Assembly: GCA_036362985.1 (NCBI GenBank)
Contig: JAYGXS010000007.1
Location: 26,044,872 to 26,108,871 of the forward strand
DNA: 64,000 nt
Direction of reading: 5' to 3'
Source of the DNA: Ligula intestinalis
Taxonomy: Eukaryota; Platyhelminthes; Cestoda; Diphyllobothriidea; Diphyllobothriidae
Position numbers and translations under genes: made by a program. Positions 46,948-57,951 of the stretch are shown here, in pieces. The notes beneath the pieces are model-generated. The model was not told the origin of the DNA. It ran no database searches and worked only from the letters and a program-made list of their open reading frames with translations. Position 1 is the stretch's first letter; the number at the start of each line of letters is the position of its first letter.

Positions 46948-47105
46948 CTGGCTGCACATTTCCGTGCTCTGATTGGACCCTGCATGTAAAGAAAGACGAA
47001 CTGTCGATTTCTAAATTTAAATCTCCTTTGTAACTTTTTGGCCTAATGAATGTTACTGAAAACGTTCGCTCGCCAAACTTGTGTTCTGAATTATCTAATG
47101 GGTTA
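46948..47105 (+). repeat. PLE family I direct 3' tail
   Basis: The same tail as 25441-25600. It reads CTAATGA...GAAAACGTTCGCTC, so the hammerhead core is damaged as at 25.5 kb. It closes the second inverted-tail PLE locus. Confidence 0.7.
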
Positions 47106-47309
47106 AAAGGGTTGCGACTGCAGCGAATTGGCAGTGACAGACGATAACACATTTATCAATTTTGTTTTAACCAGTCACCACTAGGCACAGGCTGAGTATG
47201 AATGGCAGAGGCACATTGCCTACAAAACCGCCATCTGGCTTTGAAACGGCAAAGCAGTGAAAAGAAAATAATCTTCCTGTGAGAGAGAGAGAGAGATGAG
47301 AAGGCAGTT

Positions 47310-47600
47310 AAGGCCGTAGATCCTTTGTACTGTCACACAATAGGGTGAAGACGCTGGAATGTTGTCTTGATGATGGAGCCATCAACGGGTAGATCCGAGA
47401 GAGACGAGGCGACAGCTGTTTTGTGGAGAGCTCGAATAGACGACCGAACCTTGCGGCTAGGCTCAGGAGCGTTGCAACGATGGTGATTCGGATGGCCAGG
47501 TTGTGAACAGATCCAACAAAATGCTGGCCTAAAAGTTTGTTGTGAGGGGCAACCGGCAGGACAGACTGGTTTAAACCTATGGTGGCTCTGAATTCTCCTC
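47310..47600 (-). pseudogene. CR1/jockey-like LINE 3' fragment
   Basis: It matches 20930-21140 in the same orientation, including GCTCGAATAGACGACCG and GATGGCCAGGTTGTGAACA. Only the end of the RT protein (FELSTKQLSPRLSRIYPL) is covered, with frameshifts. Confidence 0.75.
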
Positions 47601-47689
47601 GACTAGCTGAGACAGACAAAGGCTTAACTCTGTTCATGTCAAGCGATGACCGACCTGTCGTAACCCCACTCGGGCAGGTTATATCAGAA

Positions 47690-47800
47690 GAGCAAAATAA
47701 GTAGGTTTAACTGGCTGATGACGGCTAATAAGCCAGAAATGGCCATTCCAGTCTCCCTTGTAATGCTACAGCTGCTGTCAGGGCGGAGCGATGAGGACTG
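47690..47800 (+). mobile_element. SINE family 2 fragment with complete hammerhead motif
   Basis: Only the ribozyme and the start of the body (GTCTCCCTTG) remain. The tRNA head is not seen upstream. It contains the best-paired SINE2 hammerhead of the window. Confidence 0.6.
47709..47753 (+). ncRNA. Hammerhead ribozyme motif in SINE2 (copy e, best)
   Basis: Helix I ACUGG/CCAGU (47710-47714 with 47748-47752), core CTGATGA (47715-47721), helix II GGCU/AGCC with loop AAUA, core GAAA (47736-47739), helix III AUGG/CCAU with no loop, and H17 = U at 47747. Predicted cleavage is after 47747. One C/A mismatch sits at the base of helix II. All invariant core bases are present. Helix III is self-complementary, which would favour a dimer. 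Confidence 0.7.
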
Positions 47801-48215
47801 ATGATTAAGTAGCTATCAACAGGTGAGGTCAATTTTCACTGCATCTAGAATGGCCTATCGGTAACTTGACCTGAGTATGGACTTTTATGCAGGAAAGAGA
47901 GACAGATAAGGTCAGAATCATTCCTATGTGCGAGGCTTATAAATCGCTCAAACTATATTCGTCGAAACTTCCCATCGTTGCAGCTGACGTGTTTAGTCTA
48001 GGCCGTAACCAGACTGTCGCAACCTGCGAGGCCCACACTTTGGCTCCCCTAATTTCGACAGCAAGACACGTGCGCAGGGGCAAATTACTTGTCCGTTAAA
48101 TAAGGCTTCCCACACACACACCGGGTTGAATAGACTAAGGTTACACAGTCGACGCTTTATGCTGGAGGAGAGAGCCCCCAAATTTTGAAACCTAGTGACC
48201 GCTACACTGGAATTC

Positions 48216-49030
48216 AAGGTTTACAAACTGCGCGTTGTGTACATCCTGTTTAAGGAAAACTACGTTTTCGCCAACAGCTTGACGAAGATTTCACATAGCT
48301 CCCACATAATGTTGCAATAGATGTGGAGCATGCTTTATACAGTAAAGGCAGCATTAACAAATGACGGATACGCTGTTCACTGAATGAACACCTGAAAATC
48401 GTTAAAAAGCTCATGATAAGAAATTTTGTAAACCGAAAGATACTGTACCTCCTTCCGTAGGTATTCGTTTTGTCCCGCTCCCCTCCCCCTTTCAACAGTA
48501 ACATAACAATCTTTCTACTTCTTTAACACTATACACATTAGCTTGCCGTTATACCCCTTGGCATTATCGTTAATCTTAATTACTTGACATTTTATATTAG
48601 TTAACACCATACTGTTTATCTTATACTTGATTGTTCCCCATTTTGGTAGTTGCGCCCCCCTTTTGTTTTTGTTAAACCCCTTTTATTCGTTTAAATGCCC
48701 TATACTGGTCCCGCGAAGATTGATATTATCTCGCTGTCTCGGACTTGGAAACTTTGTGTGTAAGAGTACTATTTATGTTTTTCCTAATCTCCAATTATAG
48801 AACCGTACTCGACTTACCGATACCGTTATCGCTTAAAGCACCACGCGTATACTCAAGTTAACAAGTAAGAACCAGGCCGGCCTTACGCATCTGGTTTATT
48901 ATAGAATCCCAATTCTACAGATACCCTTTCTTTAAATATAAAATTTAAGAAAGACGTAATTTGCTACCAAAAGAGTACAAGAAATAATTTTTCGTGCATG
49001 TTTTCCAAAAAATATATTTGAATCTATAAA
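48216..49030 (-). repeat. Foldback family, second copy (one arm missing)
   Basis: 48216-48450 matches the reverse complement of 490-735 (AACTGCGCGTTGTGTACATC-like and GCATGCTTTATACAGTA). 48925-49020 matches 825-920 (AATATAAAATTTAAGAAAGA-like and CGTGCATGTTTTCCAAAAAA). The left arm is missing. About 470 AT-rich bases between the matches are unexplained. Confidence 0.5.
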
Positions 49031-49150
49031 GGCAGGCTATTGCACGATATAGTGAATCTACTTTAAGTAGGTTTGCGTCCGGAGAACTAAGGCTCGACTG
49101 AAGTTGTCCACTGCGTGCACGTCACATCAAGGTGAAATACTGTATAGTGA

Positions 49151-49632
49151 TATAGTAGTCGCCGGTTATTAAGCCCACCTCGGGCCCAGACCAAAATGGG
49201 CTTAATAAGCGGCGGGCACACTAACCGGAGAGTCCTAGTTCTTGATTAGCAAACGCAGGATAGGCACTATACATTACATAGTTACTGCATCATGTGTAGA
49301 GCTTGGTTATGTACAAGAAAAGAATGCTGTTTGTCTGTATCGTATGCAATAACAAAAAATGATTTGGGACACGTTTAAAAGAAGCGGTCTAGTGTCAGTT
49401 GTTTTGGAGGACATTTCACTCGCAAGTGCTCTTTGGTGTCCTTCTCCAAGCACCAGAAATCACAGAGAGATTAGAATCTCACTCTATCCTGTCGGCAAAC
49501 TGGGCTTTGAAGCCGGCGACTGGGCTTATTAGCCGGCGGATTTTGCTATGTAAAATTCCGTCCCAATCTGATTTGGGCTTAATACCCGGCTGGGCATATT
49601 AACCGTGGGCGTAATAACCGGCGACTACTGTA
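49151..49632. mobile_element. MITE with TAGTAGTCGCCGG ends, copy 1
   Basis: Near-identical to 57488-57951. The terminal inverted repeat is TA(T/C)AGTAGTCGCCGGTTATT at the left and its complement AATAACCGGCGACTACTGTA at the right (about 49613-49632). TA dinucleotides at the ends fit the Tc1/mariner-pogo superfamily. A 67-codon ORF (49399-49602) is shared by both copies but is too short for a transposase. It is non-autonomous. Confidence 0.75.
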
Positions 49633-51289
49633 ACAGACAAGCACGGAATCCAAAATACCGTGACCACCCTTCAGCCCCCTCCTGTGCCCGGTGTCGAGAC
49701 AGCGTCAAGAAGACCGGAAGCTAGATCATACGCAGGTGGCGTGAATCCGCGCCTACATAGGACACCACATCTTCTGCCCCCCCCCCCCCCCAGCCCCAAC
49801 ATTTGACATATATCATAAATGGACATCTCCAAGAGCACCCGCCCTGTCCGCGTCTGACAGCCGCGTTGGTTCAGCACAGGTAACACGTGCCCCCCCCCCC
49901 CCCCCCCCGGAAGGAGATCACGCACTTGCGGACCAACCGTGATAATGTCAGCAGAAGGCGAACGATCGGGGTGCGGCAAACTATTGGACAGAGACCGATG
50001 ACAGACGGACATGGCGCTCATTTAGACAGATAGTATTGCCGACAAGGAGAAGGGAGACGGCAATGTCCGTTTCTGGCTCATTAACCGTCGACAGCGCTGT
50101 GCGCGAAACACACTAACATACACCAAAACAACACCACCATACTAGGTAGGCTCCCACGTGTGCGGGGCGTCATAAAGGCCACATTAAGAGGAAACCATTG
50201 CAGCCTGACTCTCATTTCACAGTAAGCCCCTCCACAACGCAATAAACACTGGGCTGACTGCGGTGTCCAAATCATCCCGTCAGTTGGCAACCCTCCGTGC
50301 CACGGCTTTTAGTGCACCGCGATTGCTTCAAGCACATCAGATTGTTTTTAGTGGGGAAAGAAATGCGCTGAGGGTCGACCTCACGCTCTCACCCCACCCC
50401 ATCGCCAATTTTATCGGTTGCCTGAGTAACATCCTCCGCGTCTGTTGTTGCTTAACAAAGCCTGCCAGCCTGCCGGTCAACTCGCCCACAATCAAGATAC
50501 GAGCTGCGTGGACACTGGCTTGTCGGCTTCTTTTAAATCCTGAAGGTCGTCTACCGGCAGGTGAAAGTGGTGGTAAACTCAACGGGGCGAAGCCTGCCCC
50601 TCCCCCCTCCTCCTCATTCGGCTATGGCGTCGCAACTGTTGCCAGTAGGACGAGGAGGGGGAGGGAAGCTTATGTGCGCACAAACCATTGGTGTAGCGTG
50701 GAAAGGCTGTTGTCGCAACCGTTTAGAGACAAATAGCATCAGTTTGTTATCTTGGGGAGGGTTGGGTTGGCCACACGCCGGAGATGAAAGCGTAAGAGGA
50801 AGCGCGCTTGACTGTGCATACATAATGTCTTAAGTTCGCTTAACCTGTACGCAGATAGACACACGGACAGACGATCTGCCCTTGGTAATGGTCCAGAACG
50901 GCATGATGTTATTTTCCACAGAAGACGGCTCTCCGTTTGCACTAAAAAAACATCTGATGTTGACTTGGAAGGACATTTGAGTGCTGCTCCCAGAATGCCT
51001 GGCTTAAAGAGGACATCGAGCAGGTTCTCAGATTAGAAGCAGACACGTGTATACCCCCTTCCATTACCACGGCGAAGTCATGTGCAACGCTGATAATAGA
51101 GAGCATCTTAGGGGGTAGGGATCAGTTTAATGGACGTCGCAGCAGGACAAGTGAACAGGAACCACGAGTAATGAAGAGTTAACATAAGAGTTAAGGTCAG
51201 GATCAGAGCCAAGCACCGGTTTTTTTATTACTGCCTGGGTTAGAACGTCGAGGTCAGACTACTGGAATATTTACACCTTCCCTAAATTT
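49633..51289. other. Unassigned region with SINE2 traces
   Basis: It holds runs of 15 and 19 C (49777-49791 and 49890-49908). A SINE2-like trace in reverse lies at 50055-50100 (AATGTCCGTTTCTGGCTCAT). An ORF of 157 codons at 50263-50736 is without domains. I see no gene. Confidence 0.4.
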
Positions 51290-51670
51290 TCACAAGGTCA
51301 TCTGTTAGTATAGGCATATAATATTGCCGGCGAAGACAGGGAAGACTGGAAAGGTCATTTCTGACTTATTAGCTGTCTTCAGTCGGTCATACCTAGACCC
51401 AAGTGGTATCTCACCCGAGCGTCAAACTCGCGACCTCGTTGATCGGAGTTTAACGCCATAACCATTGAGCCACGACCTCTTTATCTCGTCGATTTAGGTC
51501 AGGGAATATCGACACCCGGTTACGAGTGTTCACATGACCGCTAACGAGATTCACCTGTCGCGTTCTGACTTGGGCCTCGCAGCAATACTATCTGCATAGG
51601 CCCAAACCAGTGTAAGACAGATGAGTTCCGTTAGCGGTCAGGTGAACGTTCGTCAACAAGCATTATGGGG
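51290..51670 (-). mobile_element. SINE family 2 copy with decayed hammerhead
   Basis: On the minus strand the tRNA-like head is at about 51420-51490 (TCGTGGCTCAATGGTTATGG, GTCGCGAGTTTGACGC). The ribozyme position (51330-51395) reads CTGAAGA and GAAATGACC but helices I and III no longer pair. Tail words (TTAGCGGTCAGGTGAACG and its complement) lie at 51510-51655. It sits between two diverged copies of a 100-base sequence (51190-51300 and 51670-51760). Confidence 0.55.
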
Positions 51671-53900
51671 TTACGGTCAGTAGCAGGGCTGAGAATTACA
51701 GTTTGAGTTAAAACCCCGAGGTTAGGCGACTGAAATATTTCGCAAAGCCATTTGTACCATAAGTAAATTGTTATTCTAACTCATCAGGGGGCATTATCAA
51801 AACAAAGTTAGCATTGAGGGAAAGCAAGGATAAGTTAGACAATGGTTTAGGCGGCCAGATATATGGCAAAATATATAGAAATAGTGCTACGGATAGAAAG
51901 CAAAGTGCTTCACGTCTGCCGCCGATTTGTCCTTTCGTGTAAGATGCCTTTTTATGACATTTTTGGAAAAATTGTAAGCTCAGAGGGAGGCAGCAAAAAA
52001 ACCACGATGAAAGTTGGAGGTCGTCTATATTCCCCATTCCTATTTGCGGGTACTACTGAGCAGTTATTTCTTCCTATCGGTTGCATTCCTCATTTCAATT
52101 ATCGCGCACCAAATATTCGATTAAATAATTATTTCGATTATTTTATTTTTTATAAACTCTACTCGTTTAAATTACTTTTTTTATTTTCTCTGAAATGCCC
52201 CCCACTATTGCCACCGCTTCCGTATTATAGAATGCTGGGGATTTCGCTTGCTCTAGTGGGCCCAAAAGGAAACTGTTACCATTCTTTAAAACAAGAGCCA
52301 ATAGGACAGAGGGGGTACGCGCCACCCTTACGAGTGAGATGTTCCCAGAAGCACTCAGGGTAGAAAACGTTTTTCTTCCCGATTCATGTCAGCTCCACAT
52401 GTGGAGCACTAGACCTCTTGAATCACCTAAAAAACAAGGGCAATAACTGTAGCAAGTTCTGACATAGTTCACTGAGCACCCTTGTCCACTCTGGACCAAA
52501 CATACTAATTACTTTTGGTTCAATAATCATTGTTATCTGTGACCATAGTTTTCATGGCAAGAAGTAATGTCGGTGAAACTGATGAATTGTGAGGGAATAA
52601 AAATCAGACATTTCTTCGAAATGTCCTTATCTGGTACTCGAACGGGTTTAGGAGGAACTTACAAGGGCAAAAAAGAAGCTGTTACGCGATTAGTCTACAG
52701 GAACTGGCGGATTTCAGCTCATAGCAACTTTTGGACCAACAATAAAAAGGTTTGTTTCGAAGAACTTACTCCAAGCTGGCACATTAATTTCCTCGATAAT
52801 TAAACAAGGTGACATGAAGCGGACGATCAGATACCAGCAGAAAACACACGGGGAACGCTGGGAGACTGAGTGGTCAGCCGAGCCCCTTTTAGCTAACAGC
52901 TAACCAATATTCAGGACATGCACGCTTCACAGATGTATGAAGGGATTTTCTTCGCTGTTGTTTTATTTCCTTGCAAATTACAGTTGGTAGATAAATTCAT
53001 GCAATAAGTTAAAAAACGTAATAAAAGTCATTTTGTGCGAAGTCAGCTCACGCTGCGTGCCCTCAAACTAACAATGCAGTAAAGCTAGAACTATAAGTAA
53101 AACACATCAGAGTTTGGTTGATAAATTACTATTTACTAGCATAGAAAAATGTAATTTTTACGAAAATCTGCAAGCTCAAGAAATGGCAATATGAAAATTT
53201 ACTGGTGCAATGTGAAATAAAAGTGTGTTTAAGGCATGGGAATGGAAAAGGATGGCAAGATAATACAGAATAAGTAAAATTACAAATTTTGTATAAACTA
53301 AATGTTTTCCAATAACATTTGAACTTGCACCAAATATGTCAGAAATAAATGCACGAAAAGATTCTCGCGTGCTTTGTATCAATTTCTTTTGACAATTGCA
53401 AAAAGATTTTCTATGGAAATCACATCCCGGCTGTTGAGTGGATTTAAAAAACATTGACGGCCACACACGGATAGGCTGGCTGTTTACTAAAAAGTTAGAT
53501 TACGGTTGTACTTGTAACCAAATTCATATCATTTTGTGTATGTTGAAAGAAATTTCCGTTCGTCACATTTTTAAAAAAATATTTCGAGAGTTCGAGTGCG
53601 ACGAGCAGCAAACTGTTTTGAAAATGCTACTGAACACTTTACGAATTTCACAGTTTTGCTTTGTTTGTCTAAAAAGACCGATTTCTTTCAACCTATTTAC
53701 CGAAAACTTAGAGATAAGAATTATCTTAAAAGCATTTATCTAAATAATGAGTTCTTAAACATTCCTCCTTTGATAGCTGCCCGTGTGGGTCATGACTTTA
53801 GAATCGCCCAAACATGTCAACTCATTGCCGAGAAAAATGAATTTCCTTAACAGAAGCCGAGAATGGATACGACTAAGATTAATTTAAAAATTTTCAAGAA
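51671..53900. other. Unassigned AT-rich region
   Basis: ORFs of 166 (51863-52363), 101 (53438-53743) and 84 codons (53596-53850) show no domain I recognise. The last two overlap in different frames. The base composition is AT-rich, so chance ORFs are plausible. Confidence 0.4.
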
Positions 53901-53904
53901 CAAG

Positions 53905-54835
53905 GTACCGCCTCAAAAAACGTTTTAGTTAGATATTTCGAAGTCGATTATCTGTGTACGATACGTTTTTCGAAGTTAAAGTCAGGATCAAAATGGCATA
54001 TTTTGACCGGTTTTTGACTTCCCTAAAACTGAGAGGAAAAAATTGTGCTGGAAACGAAAGAACTTACATTTCTACGTAAACCAGAGCAGTTTTCAATGCG
54101 TTCTTTTACTTCAGGGTAGTGTTCTTTGATTTTAATTGGACAACAGAGTGACCCAAAATATCCTCCAATATCTTTCAACATGATAATCTTCTACTTCTTC
54201 CGTTTGGAGTTTTGATATTTATTGATTTCCGTCTATATTTTGCCAACATTTGGATGGATGTAGTTTACGAGGTTGATTAGAAAACATATGAGATTATGAG
54301 GGAGGCCATCTAAAGTCAAATAGACCTACTAATTTCGGCGTAGTAAAATCCATTTTTGCGTCTTGCAATTTTATTACTTATCTTTAGGGCACCAAACGTA
54401 ACATATTTGTAGAGCAAACATTTGCTAATAAGATTCATCAACATTTTCTCCAATCTAGTCCTGTATCTCGTAAGTACACTGACCTCAATTTCATGGACGG
54501 AAAACAAAATTTTCTCTGTAGTGAACAAATATAATTTAACTTTTTCTGCTCTTAGTGAATGTTTTTTATGCTTCAGCACGCACAAATATGAATCTTTTCT
54601 CCGCAGTGCTTAATAGCATAGGAAATTCCTTGGAAATCAACAAACATTGGATTTTGCCCATTTCTGCCTATATTTTCTCAAAGTATACTGACCTGAATGG
54701 AATTCAATTCTAGTTAACAGTATTTTGCGCCTCAAGCCAACCCAATGAACTAAATAAACGACCTCAGGTTTGTGTTAAATCCTTTAATCCTCAACCTTGC
54801 ATCAGATATGCGACCTACTGTAATTGTCAGGCGAG
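53905..54835 (+). repeat. Dispersed repeat R7, uninterrupted copy
   Basis: This is the empty-site partner of the interrupted copy at 15790-17340. The junction reads CGAAGTTAAAGTCAGGATCA without the 616-base insertion. It ends near GCGACCTACTGTAA. Confidence 0.6.
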
Positions 54836-54884
54836 CCTTTTATACTCATTTTCTCAATGGAGGCAGATGTTTGCATCATAGTTT

Positions 54885-54940
54885 TACTTGTCTGAGCTTT
54901 CGGGCTCTTTCTAGAGTCCGTCGTCAGAGATAAAAGGCAT
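54885..54940 (-). ncRNA. Hammerhead ribozyme motif in PLE family III tail (left)
   Basis: Minus strand: core CTGACGA (54927-54921), one extra C, helix II GGACTCT-AGAA-AGAGCCC (6 of 7 pairs), core GAAA, helix III of A-U plus G-C with no loop (GAAAGCTC), H17 = C, then AGACAAG pairing with TCTATTT-type sequence (3 pairs, mismatch, 3 pairs). Predicted cleavage is between 54894 and 54893. The extra base after the core is shared by other PLE families here. Confidence 0.6.
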
Positions 54941-55411
54941 CAACGAAAGACAAGCAACAGTTATAGGAGGCAGGGTCTAATCAACCGTTATGGACGGGAG
55001 GGGGGCGGCAGTCAACCACGAGTGCCATCAGTCCGGAGATGCCTGCGCAGAGCGATGCATGCCGGCGCCAGATCGATAAATCGATTGACTAAGTTCTCAT
55101 TCAAGGCGGCCCAGGCTTCAATCAATTCGCGGCCTCTCTTGTTGCCGGCGTGCGCGATTACCCTCCCAGCTGCGAAATTTAACTCGTGACCGGCCTCGTA
55201 GGTATGGGCAGCCACTTGCGATAATGCGTCACCCCGTCGTACGGCCAGCTTATGTTCGTGTTTGCGCGAACCAAGCATACGTCTCTGATGATAGTCACGC
55301 ACACAGAGACTAACTACCAGTGTACTCAAGAAATGCTGTAAAAAGGCTAGTGGGCAATGACCACTGTCGAGTCAGGTGCCTTTATCAGTCAGCAGTATGA
55401 CAAGCCTGGGT

Positions 55412-55446
<35 letters not shown>

Positions 55447-55711
55447 AGGTAGGGGCCAATCAACCGTTATGGGGGAGGGGGGAAGGGGTAGGGGAACAGT
55501 CAACCAACGGTGCCATCATTCCGGAGATGCCTGCGCAGCGCGATTTATGCCGGCGCCAGATCGATAAATCGATTGACTAAGTTCTCATTCGAGGCGGCCC
55601 AGGCTTCCATCGATTCGCGGCACTGTTGCTTGGCTGTCCTCCCCCTTCTCCCTCCCCCCATAACGGTTGATTGGCCCCTGCGTACTATAACTGTTGCTAG
55701 TCTTTCGTTTA

Positions 55712-55768
55712 TGCCTTTTATCGCTGACGATGGACTCTAAAAAGAGCGCGAAAGCTCAGACAAGTAAA
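55712..55768 (+). ncRNA. Hammerhead-like motif in PLE family III tail (right)
   Basis: Core CTGACGA (55724-55730), helix II GGACTCT/AGAGCGC with 5 of 7 pairs, core GAAA (55750-55753), GCTC (55754-55757). Helix I begins with a mismatch. It is an eroded sister of the left motif in the opposite direction. Confidence 0.5.
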
Positions 55769-55999
55769 AGTATGATTCCGGTGGTCGAAACGCCTTCTAC
55801 TTCTCTAGCATTTTGTGAGTTGATATAATCATTTGAGACGAGGTCTATCGGCTACAGCGGACTAACCATGTAAACTTAATCAAGAGACAACAGGAAACTG
55901 TAAACATGTAGGCTACATGATACGTAACACTGATAAAGCAGGTGCTAGCTGCAAAACTAGACATATACAGTATGGCAGGTCCTGCATGCAAATTTCATG

Positions 56000-56330
56000 A
56001 CAAAATTTAACTTGGTAGTTAAGCATATATGTGGACAGGTTATTTTGATAAGCTGAGTGGATTTAATACTCAGAAGGGCTTTAGTTTGGAAAAATGCTAT
56101 CTTATTGAAAGTTATGGAGCGAATTAAGCACTAATTTTTGGCTAAATCATGAGTAAGTTTATATCGAACAATTCTCCTATGCTATAAGGTACGGCATTGT
56201 GCTGTGGAAGGATTCCAGAATAAGTAAATAAGTAGAATAATAATCCCTTCCAGAACTGGAAAATTTTGTCCGAAGTTGCTCAAATGGAAATAATGCCAAG
56301 TTTAAGGAACCGCATTCAGTTTCAGAAACA
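56000..56330 (+). repeat. AT-rich dispersed repeat R5, copy 3
   Basis: It matches 13360-13700 (TTGGTAGTTAAGCATATATG, TTATTTTGATAAGCTGAGTG and AATTTTGTCCGAAGTTGCTC). It lies just upstream of the Tc1-like remnant. Confidence 0.55.
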
Positions 56331-56459
56331 AGTTCAGTAGTAAAAATTATAATTTGCTACTGTGTGAAGTTTTACGTCATAAAAGGCAGTCATAAATTTT
56401 TATGGTAAATCTGGTTAATCGTAACAATATCTATGAGCGTCAACTTGATATATAAGCGG

Positions 56460-57486
56460 AACCCGCGAGTTGCTTTCATTTTTCTATGTTCTGTCGTGGT
56501 GTTCAGATGTAAAAACATTTACTGGCTGACACTGACTTCGTGCGCATACGAAAATTGGCAGCCGAAGGGCTGCCGCGTAAGTCGTTAGCTAATATGTTTG
56601 ATATTAGTAAGGCCATAATCTCGAGAATTATTAACTAAAGGACAGTGCCCAGACGTAAAATTCATGGGCAAAAACGGTCAAAAACGAAGCAAGATGACGG
56701 ATTTATTCGTCGAATAGTAATAAGGTACCATTATGTGTCCGTTAGAGCTATTCAAAGGCAATATTTGTCAATGTTCTCTCGGAACATAATAACAAAAAAA
56801 ATGCACGAATGCGACCTTAGTCGGCAGACAGGTACGATGAAGCCATATTTATGTAGAAAACTAATGAAGGAAGTTTCCTTTTTGCTCAGGAATATATTAC
56901 TCATAGGCTTTCATATTGGAGGAGTATTTAGTTCTGCGATGAAGTCCTATTTTTAGACAAGCCGTCAAAGCCGGCACAGTAGAACTCTCCAAAAAAATAA
57001 ACAGCGTCGACGCCGACTTTTAAGAACTGTTGTTGCCTCATGGTTTGGATAGCCATACAGTTCGGACAGCGGCCGATTTGGCGGTCAACAAAAGGCACCA
57101 CAAAGAGCCACACCTTCCTGGGCATGGTAATGGATGCCCTCGAATACAACAACATTCAAAGACGTCGGATGGACACCGTTATGCTGCAAGATAACGCCCC
57201 TGTTCATCGATCAAAGAAGGTATGATAATTCTTTTTTTAGACGACAGCTTGTCTTTCTGCCTTCGGAGCACTTTTATTCCTCCCAATTCTCCGGACCTTA
57301 AGCCAGTTGAAAATCTATTTGCGTTAATCAAGAGGAACTGGGCGAAGCCAACTAAACATCTATCAATGGAGCAGAAGGTGAACTGAATAATTGTATAAAC
57401 CAAACAACCATTGACAACTTAGTTCTCTCCATGCCCTCCCGACTTACGGCTGTTTTGAAGGCTAAAGGACAATCCACGAAATATTA
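56460..57486 (+). pseudogene. Tc1/mariner-type transposase, broken
   Basis: The reading frame shifts several times. Recognisable parts in order: a helix-turn-helix-like N-terminus (about 56590-56830); QDNAPVHRSKK containing the second catalytic Asp (about 57187-57220); PNSPDLKPVENLFALIK, where the Glu would be the third catalytic residue (about 57272-57325); and the C-terminus SMPSRLTAVLKAKGQSTKY with its stop (57484-57486). DDE transposases of this family cut and paste DNA at TA sites. Multiple frameshifts and stops make it dead. Confidence 0.8.
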
Positions 57487-57487
57487 G

Positions 57488-57951
57488 TACAGTAGTCGCC
57501 GGCTACTAAGCCCACCTCGGGCCCAACCCAAATTGGGCTTAATAAGCGGCGGGCGCACTAACCGGAGAGTCCTAGTTCTTGATTAGCAAACGCAGGATAG
57601 GCACTACACATTACATAGTTACTGCATCATGTGTAGAGCTTGCTTATGTACAAGAAAAGAATGCTGTTTGTCTGTATCTTATGCAATAACAAAAAAATGA
57701 TTTGGGACACGTTTAAAAGAAGCGGTCTAGTGTCAGTTGTTTTGGAGGAAATTTCACTCGCAAGTGCTCTTTGATGTCCTTCTCCAAGCACCAGAAATCG
57801 CAGAGAGATTAGAATCTCACTCTATCCTGTTGGCAAACTGGGCTTTAAGGCCGGCGACTGGGCTTATTAGCCGACGGATTTTGCTATGTAAAATTCCGTC
57901 CCAATCTGATTTGGGCTTAAAACGTGGGTTTAATAACCGGCGACTACTGTA
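57488..57951. mobile_element. MITE with TACAGTAGTCGCCGG ends, copy 2
   Basis: It starts one base after the stop codon of the Tc1-like pseudogene and ends CGACTACTGTA. It is nearly identical to 49151-49632, with a ~25-base deletion near the right end, which suggests recent movement of the family. Its transposase source is not in the window; the neighbouring Tc1-like remnant could be unrelated. Confidence 0.75.

Larger units (their letters stand above)
54880..55790 (-). mobile_element. PLE family III: GIY-YIG piece and repeated tails
   Basis: The minus frame 55012-55329 encodes KHEHKLAVRRGD, a GHELNFAAGRVIAHAGN-like block, RELIEAWAAL and NRFIDLAPACIALRRH, the C-terminal half of a PLE GIY-YIG domain. 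Its tail runs to 54880. A second copy of the 3' part lies at 55450-55625 in the same direction, separated by a (CA)15 run at 55414-55443. An inverted tail follows to 55790. The RT portion is absent. Confidence 0.72.

Noticed and set aside
49399..49602. MITE-internal 67-codon ORF as a transposase
   Set aside because: Too short, no DDE motif. Its sharing with the 57.7-kb copy reflects overall DNA identity.
50263..50736. 157-codon plus-strand ORF
   Set aside because: No recognisable domain; it overlaps other-frame ORFs of similar length.
51863..52363. 166-codon plus-strand ORF
   Set aside because: AT-rich composition, no domain and no second copy to show conservation.
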